Shown here piece by piece: positions 1-7,746 of a stretch of 64,000 bases of DNA; the stretch's first letter is position 1, and every line of letters starts with the position of its first letter. The notes under the pieces are model-generated. The model made no database searches. It worked only from the letters and a program-made list of their open reading frames with translations, and was not told where the DNA came from. Source of the DNA: a virus; the IMG/VR virus record IMGVR_UViG_3300034101_002296, positions 1 to 64,000 of that record; one strand, 5' to 3'. Both the position numbers and the translations under genes were made by a program.

Positions 1-147
1 CATAATGCCCCAAATTGGTTATTTTTTATGTTGCCACATGAACATATATTCAGTAGAATGTACGAAATTCTAGATTATTTACATGAAGTTAATGATTCAA
101 TAAATATTGATCTACTAGATAGATGGATATTCTTCACTAAAGAGTGA
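1..147 (+). CDS. C-terminal fragment of unknown protein (start outside window)
   Basis: One frame is open from the first base to TGA at 145-147, giving the last 48 residues of a protein. The fragment is rich in aromatic, acidic and His residues (PHEHIFSRMYEIL) and has no diagnostic motif. It ends 60 bases before the first DUF1501 gene on the same strand, so it may share that transcript. No function is assigned. Confidence 0.5.
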   Translation, partial: HNAPNWLFFMLPHEHIFSRMYEILDYLHEVNDSINIDLLDRWIFFTKE

Positions 148-207
148 CACATTAATAAATTGTGTATATTTATATATGATTCTACTACAAAAAATAGGAA
201 TTTATAT

Positions 208-1497
208 ATGAATAGAAGACATTTTTTATCAATAGGATCATTATGTTTTAGTAGCTATACCCTTGCTTTGCCAGATATATTGAAAGCAGATACAATCAAT
301 GGAAAAAAAAAGAATTTAATCAATATATTTTTGGCTGGAGGACCACCACATCTCGATTTGTGGGATTTAAAACCAGACGCTCCATCAGAAATAAGGGGAT
401 TATTTAAGCCAATTTCTACCAATGTAAATGGAATACAAATTTGTGAAGTATTCGATAAACTATCGAAAAGGATTGATAAATGTTCTATCATAAGATCAAT
501 AATTAATTCTCATGGAGATCATGCTGCATTTCAATGCATGACAGGATGGAAGCCAGATAATTTAAAAAATATTGGTGGTAGACCATCTATAGGCTCTGTT
601 ATATCTAGACTACATGGCTCAAACGATCCATCTATACCAGCATACATTGGTCTAGCAGCACCAACGCAGCACATGCCTTGGAGTGATTCTGGTACTGGAG
701 GATTTTTAGGCCAGACTTATAATCCATTTAAGCCAAGTGGGGATAGTATTAAAGATATGACTCTTCATATTGATGCTAAAAGATTGTATGATAGAAAAAA
801 TCTATTATTACAATTAGATCAACTTAAGCAAGATATTGATTTTAATCTAAGATTTAATAGTTATGATAAACATGTTGAAAAGTCATTTGAAATATTGACA
901 GATAATAAGTTATTACAAGCACTAGATATATCTAAGGTAAACAAAGACATATTAGAAAAATATGGAGATGGTAAGCCTTATAAATATCAATATGATGGAG
1001 CGCCCACAGATAATAGTCAATTATTAATAGCAAAAAGACTGCTTGAAGCAGGGGCTAGAGTTGTATCTTTGAGTTATGGTAGATGGGATAGTCATGGTGC
1101 TAATTTTGATTTAGTTAAAGATCATGGATCTAAATTAGATCAATGCTTATCGGCTTTAATAGATGACTTACAGACATCAGATATGCTTGATAATACATTA
1201 GTTATAGTTTGGGGAGAGTTTGGACGAACACCAAAAATTAATAAGGACGCAGGAAGAGATCATTGGCCTCAAGTAAATAGCGCTTTATTATTTGGTGGCG
1301 GATTGAAACATGGACAGGTTATTGGATCAACGAATAAACTTGGTGAATATGCTGTAGATAGACCTGTTGATTTTCAAGAAGTGGTAGCTACAATATATAA
1401 CACTCTTGGTGTAGAAACTTCCTCAACTACTATTATTGATACAACAGGAAGACCACAATACTTAGTAGACCATCCATATATGAAAGAATTGATATGA
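208..1497 (+). CDS. DUF1501 family protein, probable Tat export
   Basis: This 429-residue protein matches the DUF1501 family, which is related to the alkaline phosphatase/sulfatase superfamily and is usually exported. Visible landmarks are GGPPHLDLWDLKP near residue 45, a WDSHG motif in the second half, GEFGRTPKIN, and AGRDHWP, whose Asp/His residues are of the metal-binding type. The N-terminus MNRRHFL followed by a hydrophobic stretch looks like a twin-arginine signal. The start at 208 is preferred over an upstream in-frame ATG at 160 because AGGAA lies 7 bases upstream and the paralogue at 1494 begins the same way. It overlaps the next DUF1501 gene by 4 bases. Substrate unknown; family call firm. 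Confidence 0.85.
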   Translation: MNRRHFLSIGSLCFSSYTLALPDILKADTINGKKKNLINIFLAGGPPHLDLWDLKPDAPSEIRGLFKPISTNVNGIQICEVFDKLSKRIDKCSIIRSIINSHGDHAAFQCMTGWKPDNLKNIGGRPSIGSVISRLHGSNDPSIPAYIGLAAPTQHMPWSDSGTGGFLGQTYNPFKPSGDSIKDMTLHIDAKRLYDRKNLLLQLDQLKQDIDFNLRFNSYDKHVEKSFEILTDNKLLQALDISKVNKDILEKYGDGKPYKYQYDGAPTDNSQLLIAKRLLEAGARVVSLSYGRWDSHGANFDLVKDHGSKLDQCLSALIDDLQTSDMLDNTLVIVWGEFGRTPKINKDAGRDHWPQVNSALLFGGGLKHGQVIGSTNKLGEYAVDRPVDFQEVVATIYNTLGVETSSTTIIDTTGRPQYLVDHPYMKELI

Positions 1498-2738
1498 ACA
1501 GAAGACATTTTTTATCGCATCTCAATGGAACAATTGCACTTACATCAAGTACAGTTTTATTGCAGAATTCTATTTTAGCAAATGCTGAAAAACTTAAAAA
1601 ACAAAACAAAAGTACAATATTATTATGGATGAGCGGTGGTCCTAGTACTATAGATATTTGGGATTTAAAACCAAATAGTCCAAGCGGTGGACCATTTAAA
1701 CCAATATCTACTAATGTCGATGGAATACAAATATGCGAGCATTTACCATTATTATCTAAAAACATGGATAATCTTAGTATTGTTCGCAGTATGAGTACAA
1801 GGGAAGCTGATCATGGCAGAGGTAGATACTATATGCATACTGGATATGTGCCTAATCCTAATGTGGAATATCCAAGTTATGGATCAGTTATATCTCATGA
1901 ATTGTTAAAAAATACTACTAATCAGATAGGAATACCACCTTTTATTAGTATAGGTGGTGCCAGTATTGGTCCGGGGTTTTTAGGTGCTACATATTCCCCA
2001 CTTGTTGTTGATTATAATGGAACAATTAGAAATTTACAATCAAGTGTAGATTATCAAACCGTGCAAAGAAGATTAGAAGTTCTATCAGTAATAGAGAACA
2101 AATTTATTCAAGAAAAACGAGGAGAATTAGCAAGCGATCACGCTAAAATGTTGAATAAAACTGTTGATTTAATGTTTGGTCCACATACTCAAGTCTTAAA
2201 CATAAATAAAGAACCACAAAACATTCGTGATAGATATGGCAACACTTCATTTGGTAAAGGTTGTCTCATGGCAAGAAGACTAGTAGAAATTGGCGTACCA
2301 TTCATAGAAGTAGATATGGGTGGATGGGATAATCATATGGATATTTTTACAACACTACCAGATAAACTATCTCAAATGGATATTGGAATGAGTGCATTAA
2401 TTGAAGATCTAGTAAGTAGGGGATTGTATGACAATACCACCATTATATGGATGGGGGAATTTGGTAGAACTCCAGATATAAATAAAAATGCTGGTAGAGA
2501 TCACTGGGCTAGAAGCTGGAGTGCTGTAGTTGGTGGTGGAAAATTAAACAAAGGCATAGTTGTTGGTGAAACTGATGATGATGGAAAAAAGGTAATAAGT
2601 GAAGCTTATTCTTCAGAAGATTTAATGGCAACTATACTAAAAAGTTTGGATATTTCACTTGAAACTACATTTACCTCTAAAAATGGTCGTCCAATGAAGA
2701 TTGCTAATTCTGGACGAGTAATTAAAGAACTATTCTAA
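1494..2738 (+). CDS. DUF1501 family protein, second tandem copy
   Basis: A 414-residue DUF1501 protein starting in an ATGA overlap with the preceding paralogue, so translation is probably coupled. It has the same family landmarks: SGGPSTIDIWDLKP near residue 46, GGWDNHMD, GEFGRTPDIN and AGRDHWA. The MNRRHFLSH N-terminus resembles a Tat signal. The first 23 bases of this gene are almost identical to those of the upstream copy, but the proteins diverge strongly after that, which points to an old tandem duplication. In this family such proteins are mostly found in Planctomycetota and relatives. The enzymatic role is not established. Confidence 0.85.
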   Translation: MNRRHFLSHLNGTIALTSSTVLLQNSILANAEKLKKQNKSTILLWMSGGPSTIDIWDLKPNSPSGGPFKPISTNVDGIQICEHLPLLSKNMDNLSIVRSMSTREADHGRGRYYMHTGYVPNPNVEYPSYGSVISHELLKNTTNQIGIPPFISIGGASIGPGFLGATYSPLVVDYNGTIRNLQSSVDYQTVQRRLEVLSVIENKFIQEKRGELASDHAKMLNKTVDLMFGPHTQVLNINKEPQNIRDRYGNTSFGKGCLMARRLVEIGVPFIEVDMGGWDNHMDIFTTLPDKLSQMDIGMSALIEDLVSRGLYDNTTIIWMGEFGRTPDINKNAGRDHWARSWSAVVGGGKLNKGIVVGETDDDGKKVISEAYSSEDLMATILKSLDISLETTFTSKNGRPMKIANSGRVIKELF

Positions 2739-2753
2739 ATATAAAGGATGTGG

Positions 2754-2781
2754 TTGACTCTCAAGCCAAATCGTGTAGAAT
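2754..2781 (+). promoter_or_regulatory. Sigma70-like promoter candidate
   Basis: TTGACT at 2754-2759 and TAGAAT at 2776-2781 are separated by 16 bases, close to the bacterial housekeeping consensus. They lie in the gap between the DUF1501 pair and the nucleotide metabolism genes, about 30 bases upstream of the next start codon. This would drive the dCMP deaminase, thyX and tmRNA operon. Confidence 0.55.
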
Positions 2782-2812
2782 GACGATATAACAGAGCTTA
2801 TGGAGATAAACA

Positions 2813-3112
2813 ATGAAAAAAAGAATTGCTACTAAGCAAAAAACCCACAAACGATCAGACAAAATGGAAGTTATCGATCTAAAATCTACATCCATACCAC
2901 AAAATGAACTAGAAAACTTTGTAGGATATATAAAAAATCTACACAAGATAGATTGTATACGGATATGGGAAAATCATTTTAGAATCAATGTTTGGATAGA
3001 AAAATATTGTGATAATTCAGTTTATCCAAAATATTCTATTACAAAATCATTTTTTGTATTTTATGATGGATGGCATATCGTAGATAAAACAGATAATAAA
3101 ATACTAACATGA
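2813..3112 (+). CDS. Hypothetical protein, 99 aa
   Basis: Not recognised. The protein begins with a very basic stretch (KKRIATKQKTHKR) and continues as a mixed charged and aromatic sequence without membrane segments. A GGAG sequence lies just upstream of the ATG. It is the first gene after the predicted promoter and overlaps the dCMP deaminase gene by four bases, so it is probably co-translated with it. Confidence 0.7.
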   Translation: MKKRIATKQKTHKRSDKMEVIDLKSTSIPQNELENFVGYIKNLHKIDCIRIWENHFRINVWIEKYCDNSVYPKYSITKSFFVFYDGWHIVDKTDNKILT

Positions 3113-3549
3113 ATAGAACATTAAAATGGGATATTAGATTTCTTGAGCTAGCTAAGTTGATTTCAACTTGGTCTAAAGATCCATCAACGCAAGTTGGAGC
3201 AGTAATTACAGATGGCATCAAAGTAATATCTATTGGATATAATGGTTTACCAATGTCTGTACGTGACGATGTAAACATCCTCAATAATAGAGAAGAAAAA
3301 TATAAGTACATTATACATGCAGAAATGAATGCTATACTAGCTGCGAAATGTAATTTACATAATTTTACATTATACACATATCCATTTCTTCCATGTACTA
3401 ATTGTGCATCTATGACGATCCAAGCAGGAATAAAGAGAGTAGTATCTATAGTATGTCAAAATGACAGATGGAAAGAAAGATTAGAGCAATCTAAAGATAT
3501 TTTTAATCGTGCAAATATTGATGTAGTTGAACTTGGTGTGTATATATAA
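3109..3549 (+). CDS. dCMP deaminase (cytidine/deoxycytidylate deaminase family)
   Basis: Deoxycytidylate deaminase converts dCMP to dUMP, the substrate for thymidylate synthase. The 146-residue protein shows the family zinc site: HAEMNAI (His ligand plus catalytic Glu) near residue 71 and PCTNCA (two Cys ligands) near residue 96. The DPSTQVGAV segment near residue 25 is also typical. Length fits phage dCMP deaminases. It lies one gene upstream of thyX, consistent with a dCMP to dUMP to dTMP route. Confidence 0.92.
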   Translation: MNRTLKWDIRFLELAKLISTWSKDPSTQVGAVITDGIKVISIGYNGLPMSVRDDVNILNNREEKYKYIIHAEMNAILAAKCNLHNFTLYTYPFLPCTNCASMTIQAGIKRVVSIVCQNDRWKERLEQSKDIFNRANIDVVELGVYI

Positions 3550-3575
3550 TTGCATATATCACATGGAGTATCAAT

Positions 3576-3881
3576 ATGTTCTACAAAGAAGAGTTATGTG
3601 CAATAATGAATTTTGCATACGACTATCCAATAGACATAGAAGCCGCTTGGGCCGCTTATAATAGATTCAATCGACACATTCAAAGTGCTGACTTACATAC
3701 AATTAAATATTTTCTGAAGATAATTTGCTACACAGACAATGAATTACTTTCTTTAAGAAATATTATGGCTGAAAGTGGAAAAGAATTAACGCCAAGTGAA
3801 CTATCTCAGTATATTTTTATACTAAGCATATGTTTTTTTGATAGACTACATCAAACAATAGATACTCAAAAACATGAATAA
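3576..3881 (+). CDS. Hypothetical protein, 101 aa
   Basis: Not recognised. A small, mostly alpha-helical soluble protein with several Tyr, Phe and Cys residues. A GGAG sequence precedes the ATG. It sits between dCMP deaminase and thyX and overlaps thyX by 8 bases, so it belongs to the same operon. Confidence 0.65.
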   Translation: MFYKEELCAIMNFAYDYPIDIEAAWAAYNRFNRHIQSADLHTIKYFLKIICYTDNELLSLRNIMAESGKELTPSELSQYIFILSICFFDRLHQTIDTQKHE

Positions 3882-4497
3882 AGTACAATTGATTGGATAT
3901 TATGGTGGCGATGAAACACACGCATTATCAGCATGGACAAGCACATCAAGAGATTTAACAGAAGATAAAAGAAATAGAATAGACAAGTTGCTTTATATGC
4001 TAGCATCTGAGGGACATCATACGCCATTTGAAAAGTCTTCACTACATTTCTTGATATGTACAGACATAGCAACACACATACATATATTAAAGCATCGCAT
4101 TGGAATTTCTGTTAATGCAGAATCAGCCAGATATAAAGAAATCAAAGAGGATTGTTTTTATATACCTTCTGATTTTCCAGACACTTGGCAACAAAAACTA
4201 GAAACATATACTAAGGCTGGGTTAGATTTGTATCATGAGTGCATCAAGGATTTAGTGGATACTCATGGTTTTAGTAGAAAAAGGGCTAAAGAGGCAGCAA
4301 GATTTTTTAGAACCTATAATACTCAAATTTCAGCAGATGTTATGTTTAACTTCAGAAGTTTTGCTCATTTTCTTGGGCTACGTAACACAGAAAATGCTCA
4401 ATTAGAAGTCAAAAATATTGCAAAAGAAATGCTAGAATTAATAAAAAATATAGATGGTAATCCATTTAAGTATAGTTTAGAAGGTTTCAATCTATAG
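3874..4497 (+). CDS. thyX: Flavin-dependent thymidylate synthase ThyX
   Basis: ThyX makes dTMP from dUMP using FAD, NADPH and methylenetetrahydrofolate. The 207-residue protein carries a ThyX signature, HRIGISVNAESARY near residue 70, with Lys in place of the usual leading Arg. It also has EGHHTPFEKSS near residue 46 and the C-terminal segment FRSFAHFLGLRNTENAQLE. Length matches the family. The stop codon lies 3 bases before the tmRNA 5' end, so the RNA is probably cut from the same transcript. Upstream deaminase and downstream dUTPase supply dUMP. Confidence 0.93.
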   Translation: MNKVQLIGYYGGDETHALSAWTSTSRDLTEDKRNRIDKLLYMLASEGHHTPFEKSSLHFLICTDIATHIHILKHRIGISVNAESARYKEIKEDCFYIPSDFPDTWQQKLETYTKAGLDLYHECIKDLVDTHGFSRKRAKEAARFFRTYNTQISADVMFNFRSFAHFLGLRNTENAQLEVKNIAKEMLELIKNIDGNPFKYSLEGFNL

Positions 4498-4500
4498 AAA

Positions 4501-4850
4501 GGGCCGGTAAAGGTATCGATTGGATCGTAGTTATTATGGTTAGCAAGTAGTGGTTGATCGACAGGCCACTTTAAAAGTCGATTAAACGCTTTAACTGGCG
4601 TAACACAGTTAGCTCTTGCTGCTTGAGAAAGTAGCAACAATCTTAGGAAGCGATGAAGGTAGCGTCCAAAAGATTGTCGTTAAATCCTTCTGCTGCTAGA
4701 ATAGCCAACGGGTTCTAGCTAAGATTTGTTGGTACGGAAAGATGAATGTTGATTGTTCTTTAATCTTTCTTAAGAATTTATGAACAACTAAACTTGTAGA
4801 AGCTATATTAACACTATCACAAGACATGGGTTCGACTCCCATCCGGTCCA
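4501..4850 (+). ncRNA. ssrA: tmRNA (transfer-messenger RNA)
   Basis: tmRNA rescues stalled ribosomes by adding a degradation tag. The ends form a 7-bp acceptor stem (GGGCCGG at 4501-4507 with CCGGTCC at 4843-4849), including a G3:U pair, the alanine identity element. A T-arm (ATGGG, loop TTCGACT, CCCAT at 4826-4842) precedes it. A pseudoknot is visible: 4549-4553 pairs with 4566-4570 and 4554-4562 pairs with 4577-4585. Eleven bases later an open frame begins at GGC (4597) and ends with TGA at 4624-4626, encoding GVTQLALAA. A at position -4 and U at -5 of the resume codon fit the known rule. The discriminator A is encoded but the CCA tail is not. No smpB is seen here. Confidence 0.93.
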
Positions 4851-4861
4851 CTTAAATAATA

Positions 4862-5110
4862 ATGATCAAAAAATCAATCAAACATTTAAAAGAAAATAAC
4901 ATGCATTATGGTGAACATTTATTGTTTGCTTGGTCGCATGGTATAATGTGTATTGTGTCTGGTGCATTATTGATCATACATGGCATAATACCATCTTTAT
5001 TTCCTAAGATTGGCTCTAGATTGATAGAAATATTAAACTATAGTTTCACTAATCGTAGGGGGTTTAAAAATGGCACTACTATCAGCAAGAACACTGATCG
5101 CGTTAACTAA
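4862..5110 (+). CDS. DUF6356-like small membrane protein
   Basis: An 82-residue protein with the arrangement HYGEHLLFAWSHG followed by one or two hydrophobic segments and IHGIIPSLFPKIGSRLI. This resembles DUF6356 proteins, small inner membrane proteins of unknown role. It starts 12 bases after the tmRNA. Its C-terminal third overlaps the start region of the endonuclease VII gene in another frame, so the true end or the downstream start remains uncertain. Confidence 0.6.
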   Translation: MIKKSIKHLKENNMHYGEHLLFAWSHGIMCIVSGALLIIHGIIPSLFPKIGSRLIEILNYSFTNRRGFKNGTTISKNTDRVN

Positions 5111-5552
5111 AATTATTTTCTTTGGAAGAATGTTGTTTTCTGCTATATATCAAGTACTAATGAAAACTAAAAAATGTATATATTGTGGCATAGAAAAAAC
5201 TGTTGTTCATTTTCCTAAACATATTATGTATAAGGATAAATTGGACATGAGATGTAATACATGTATTAAAAGTCAAAGAAAAATAAGAAACTATCTTCAT
5301 AAGACGGCGCCACCAAAACCAGAAGTGTGTTCGTGTTGTGGTAAACAGCCAATAAAATGGTGTTTGGACCATGACCATATATCTAACGAATTTCGTGGTT
5401 GGATATGTGAAAAGTGTAACACTGGAATTGGTAAATTAGGAGATGATGTTAATGGTTTAGTAATGGCATTAAATTATCTTTTAAGCTACGAATTAGAAAG
5501 AAAAAAAATAGACATGTTGACTGAATCAGAGTCTGATGCTATAATAGAGTAG
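5070..5552 (+). CDS. Recombination endonuclease VII-like nuclease
   Basis: Endonuclease VII resolves branched phage DNA such as Holliday junctions before packaging. The core from about residue 31 has paired Cys (CIYCG, CNTC), then CSCCG, the His-Asp catalytic segment CLDHDHISNEFRGW and CEKCNTGIG. This is the zinc-binding beta-beta-alpha (His-Me) fold typical of T4 gp49-type enzymes. Two starts are possible: 5070, with AGGGGG just upstream but adding a 30-residue hydrophobic N-terminus, or 5160, which gives the usual protein but has no clear ribosome site. Function is confident; the start is not. Confidence 0.85.
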   Translation: MALLSARTLIALTKIIFFGRMLFSAIYQVLMKTKKCIYCGIEKTVVHFPKHIMYKDKLDMRCNTCIKSQRKIRNYLHKTAPPKPEVCSCCGKQPIKWCLDHDHISNEFRGWICEKCNTGIGKLGDDVNGLVMALNYLLSYELERKKIDMLTESESDAIIE

Positions 5553-5575
5553 ACTTAGAGAAGTCTAGGGTTTTG
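5550..5575 (+). terminator. Weak intrinsic terminator candidate
   Basis: A 7-bp stem (TAGACTT and AAGTCTA) with a four-base AGAG loop is followed by GGGTTTT. It begins at the stop codon of the endonuclease VII gene and lies before ssb. The stem is AT-rich and the T run short, so termination would be partial. Confidence 0.4.
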
Positions 5576-5595
5576 ATTAATTTTTAGGAGGTATT

Positions 5596-5925
5596 ATGTT
5601 AAACAATAGAATTATACTGAAGGGAAATTTGACTAAAGATCCAGAATATAAGACTGTTTCCGATAAGGAACTAGTCACATTTAGAATTGCTGTTAATGAA
5701 TCTCTTGGAAATGGTAAAGAGGAAACCGTTTATCTTGATGTAGATGGATGGGGTAGTCATGCAGAGTATTCTAGAAATGTGGAGCTATCTAAGGGCGATA
5801 GAGTAATTATTGATGGTCGCCTAAGACAGCGTGATTGGGAAGACAAAGAAGGAAATAGCAGAACATCATATAGCGTTCTACCAAGTACCTTCTCTAAAGT
5901 TGTAAAGCCAAGTTTATCAAAGTGA
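5596..5925 (+). CDS. ssb: Single-stranded DNA-binding protein
   Basis: A 109-residue OB-fold SSB. The N-terminus NRIILKGNLTKDPEYK, the VTFRIAVNES strand, LDVDGWG and KGDRVIIDGRLRQRDWEDKEG follow the bacterial SSB pattern. It lacks the long acidic-tipped C-terminal tail of cellular SSB. A perfect AGGAGG sits just upstream of the ATG, suggesting strong translation. A second SSB-like gene is found at 42057, so the two may act at different stages or with different partners. Confidence 0.9.
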   Translation: MLNNRIILKGNLTKDPEYKTVSDKELVTFRIAVNESLGNGKEETVYLDVDGWGSHAEYSRNVELSKGDRVIIDGRLRQRDWEDKEGNSRTSYSVLPSTFSKVVKPSLSK

Positions 5926-5931
5926 GTTCAT

Positions 5932-5968
5932 TGAGGTTCGTTGCCGCCTTCGGGCGGCACGAACTTCA
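5932..5968 (+). terminator. GC-rich UUCG hairpin after ssb
   Basis: TGAGGTTCG, a bulged T and GCCGCC pair with GGCGGC and CGAACTTCA around a TTCG tetraloop. This very stable stem stands out in an AT-rich genome and starts 6 bases after the ssb stop. No strong T run follows, so it may be a weak terminator or an mRNA 3' end stabiliser. Confidence 0.6.
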
Positions 5969-5976
5969 TTATTAAT

Positions 5977-6180
5977 ATGAGCATTAATAGTATAATTTCA
6001 AAATTAAACGCTATAGATCAACAAATGTCGGTTCTATCAGAACGACAATATCAACCACAAATTAGTGCTTCTGATCAAAGAGAGATTCTGAAAAGAAAAA
6101 AGAAGCTAGAAAAAGATCAGAAAAAATTACTTAAAAGACTTCAAGCAATAAAAAATGGAAATAATGATAACTATGAATAA
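5977..6180 (+). CDS. Small coiled-coil protein, 67 aa
   Basis: Not recognised by family. The sequence is strongly helical, with a lysine-rich coiled-coil in the second half (ILKRKKKLEKDQKKLLKRL). The ATG at 5977 is preferred over an upstream TTG that lies inside the GC-rich hairpin. It overlaps the next small basic gene. Confidence 0.55.
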   Translation: MSINSIISKLNAIDQQMSVLSERQYQPQISASDQREILKRKKKLEKDQKKLLKRLQAIKNGNNDNYE

Positions 6181-6430
6181 GAATCATCGACAAGCGAAAC
6201 ATGAAAGAAGGCGTAGACTAGCACTAAAGAAAAGAGCAGAAAAAGATACTAATAAACTAGAGAGAGAAATAGAAAAAATCCAAAATAAAAATACACATAT
6301 TGTAAAAGAAAGTTCTGAAAAGGAACATAGAAGAATTGCACTCTCTATGTTGCCTAAAGAAAAGATACAAATTACCAATATTAAAGAATATAGAAAAACA
6401 CGAAAAAAGAAATTTAAGGGCGTAAAATGA
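6173..6430 (+). CDS. Small basic helical protein, about 85 aa
   Basis: Not recognised. A highly charged Lys/Arg/Glu-rich helical protein, possibly nucleic acid binding. Three in-frame ATGs lie at 6155, 6164 and 6173 and none has a strong ribosome site. The last gives the smallest overlap with the upstream gene. Its end overlaps the next gene by four bases. Confidence 0.5.
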   Translation: MNKNHRQAKHERRRRLALKKRAEKDTNKLEREIEKIQNKNTHIVKESSEKEHRRIALSMLPKEKIQITNIKEYRKTRKKKFKGVK

Positions 6431-6819
6431 GTAATGCTGGCTTTGCAAATTCTAGTGGTGCTATTATATATTTAATTTTATTATTGCTGCCAACCACCCT
6501 ATGTTTGGCTACACCATTAATTAATAAATTATATTCTAGAAATTATATTCGACAGACATGTAATGCTTCAAATACAGTCTATAAGACGATATATGTTGAA
6601 AAACCAGCTAAGATCAACAAAACTGTAAGACTTAATAATGAAAAACAACTAGAAACTTCTGCTGAATTACTTACAAATACTAGGCAGGCATTAGTAAAAT
6701 TGGGATATAGGGTTAGAGATGCGAAGTCTGTAATAGAAAAAATGTGTAAAAATAAATGCTACACAGATGAGGTAAGTCTGATACGTGACTGTGTATCATA
6801 TACACACAAAAATAAATAG
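6427..6819 (+). CDS. Membrane-anchored hypothetical protein, 130 aa
   Basis: Not recognised. After a short N-terminus (MSNAGFANSS) there is one hydrophobic segment of about 20 residues (IYLILLLLPTTLCLATPL), then a soluble basic domain. The C-terminal part LVKLGYRVRDAKSVIEKM resembles a RuvA C-terminal-like helix-hairpin found in some phage proteins, but this is tentative. The first 17 of 18 bases match an internal segment of the next gene (6946 onward). Confidence 0.55.
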   Translation: MSNAGFANSSGAIIYLILLLLPTTLCLATPLINKLYSRNYIRQTCNASNTVYKTIYVEKPAKINKTVRLNNEKQLETSAELLTNTRQALVKLGYRVRDAKSVIEKMCKNKCYTDEVSLIRDCVSYTHKNK

Positions 6820-6828
6820 GAGAAAATC

Positions 6829-7743
6829 ATGCCACTACCAAAAAGAGGGGAAAAAGAAACAAGGGAACAATTCATGTCAAGATGCATGAGTGATGAAACA
6901 GTACAAAAAGATTTCCCAAATCAAGACCAAAGAGTGGCAGTTTGCATGAGTAATGCTGGATTTAATGCAAAGTCTATGGATACAGTAGATTTTGCATATA
7001 ATTATGAAACATTTGGCTTTACTGAAGACTTAAATGAAGATAATTTTTATACCCCACTAGAGTGCGAATATGTTGATTTAGGCGAACAAACACAAGAATG
7101 GGATATTTCTAAAGAAAATGCAAGTTTATGGGAAAATATACGTAAGAAAAAGGAAAGAGAAGGAAAAAACTATAAGCCAGCACAACCCGGAGATAAAGAT
7201 AGACCAACTAAACAAGCTTGGAAGCAAGCAAAGTCTGACAGCGGAGATGCAATGGCTATAGAGCAATTGCAAAAAATGCATGACCAATTGATGGGCATAG
7301 TATCAAAAATAAAAATGATGGATATTAAATTTCAAGATTGGACCAAAGATATGATATCTAAGGCAGAAATATATGTACAAAATGTTTATGATTTTGTTTC
7401 ATATTATGAGCCGGGTAAATATGAAGATGAATATGTGGAAGAGCCTTCAGAGCTTGAGGATGAGGATGAGGATATGGAAGATGACAGTGCATATGCCTCT
7501 GAGTATCAAGGAAGAAAAGTCACATTAAATAAACCATTTAGAACACCAAAAGGTCCAAAAAAGTTTAGTGTTTATGTCAAAAATGATAAAGGTAATGTAG
7601 TCAAAGTAAATTTTGGTGACCCAAATATGGAAATTAAAAGAGATATTCCAGCTAGGCGTAAAAGCTTTAGAGCAAGACATCAATGCGATACTAATCCGGG
7701 TCCAAAGTGGAAAGCAAGATATTGGTCATGCAAAATGTGGTGA
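6829..7743 (+). CDS. Phage protein with head-gene signatures, 304 aa
   Basis: The N-terminus (ETREQFMSRCMSDE, then DQRVAVCMSNAGF) and the C-terminus (SFRARHQCDTN, PGPKWKARYWSCKMW) are segments often seen in proteins near capsid and prohead protease genes of large phages. The middle is helical, followed by a very acidic run (ELEDEDEDMEDD, near residues 208-219) and a basic domain. A ribosome site (GGAG) precedes the start. A structural or head-assembly role is inferred from these signatures, not proven. Confidence 0.6.
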   Translation: MPLPKRGEKETREQFMSRCMSDETVQKDFPNQDQRVAVCMSNAGFNAKSMDTVDFAYNYETFGFTEDLNEDNFYTPLECEYVDLGEQTQEWDISKENASLWENIRKKKEREGKNYKPAQPGDKDRPTKQAWKQAKSDSGDAMAIEQLQKMHDQLMGIVSKIKMMDIKFQDWTKDMISKAEIYVQNVYDFVSYYEPGKYEDEYVEEPSELEDEDEDMEDDSAYASEYQGRKVTLNKPFRTPKGPKKFSVYVKNDKGNVVKVNFGDPNMEIKRDIPARRKSFRARHQCDTNPGPKWKARYWSCKMW

Positions 7744-7746
7744 CAT

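Noticed and set aside
4579-4626. A longer tmRNA tag starting at CGA (4579), giving 15 residues.
   Set aside because: These codons fall in the second strand of the pseudoknot, while resume codons lie about 11 bases after it; GGC at 4597 fits better.
4398-4640. A - strand frame crossing the end of thyX and the tmRNA.
   Set aside because: It overlaps two features with strong evidence and has no family features.
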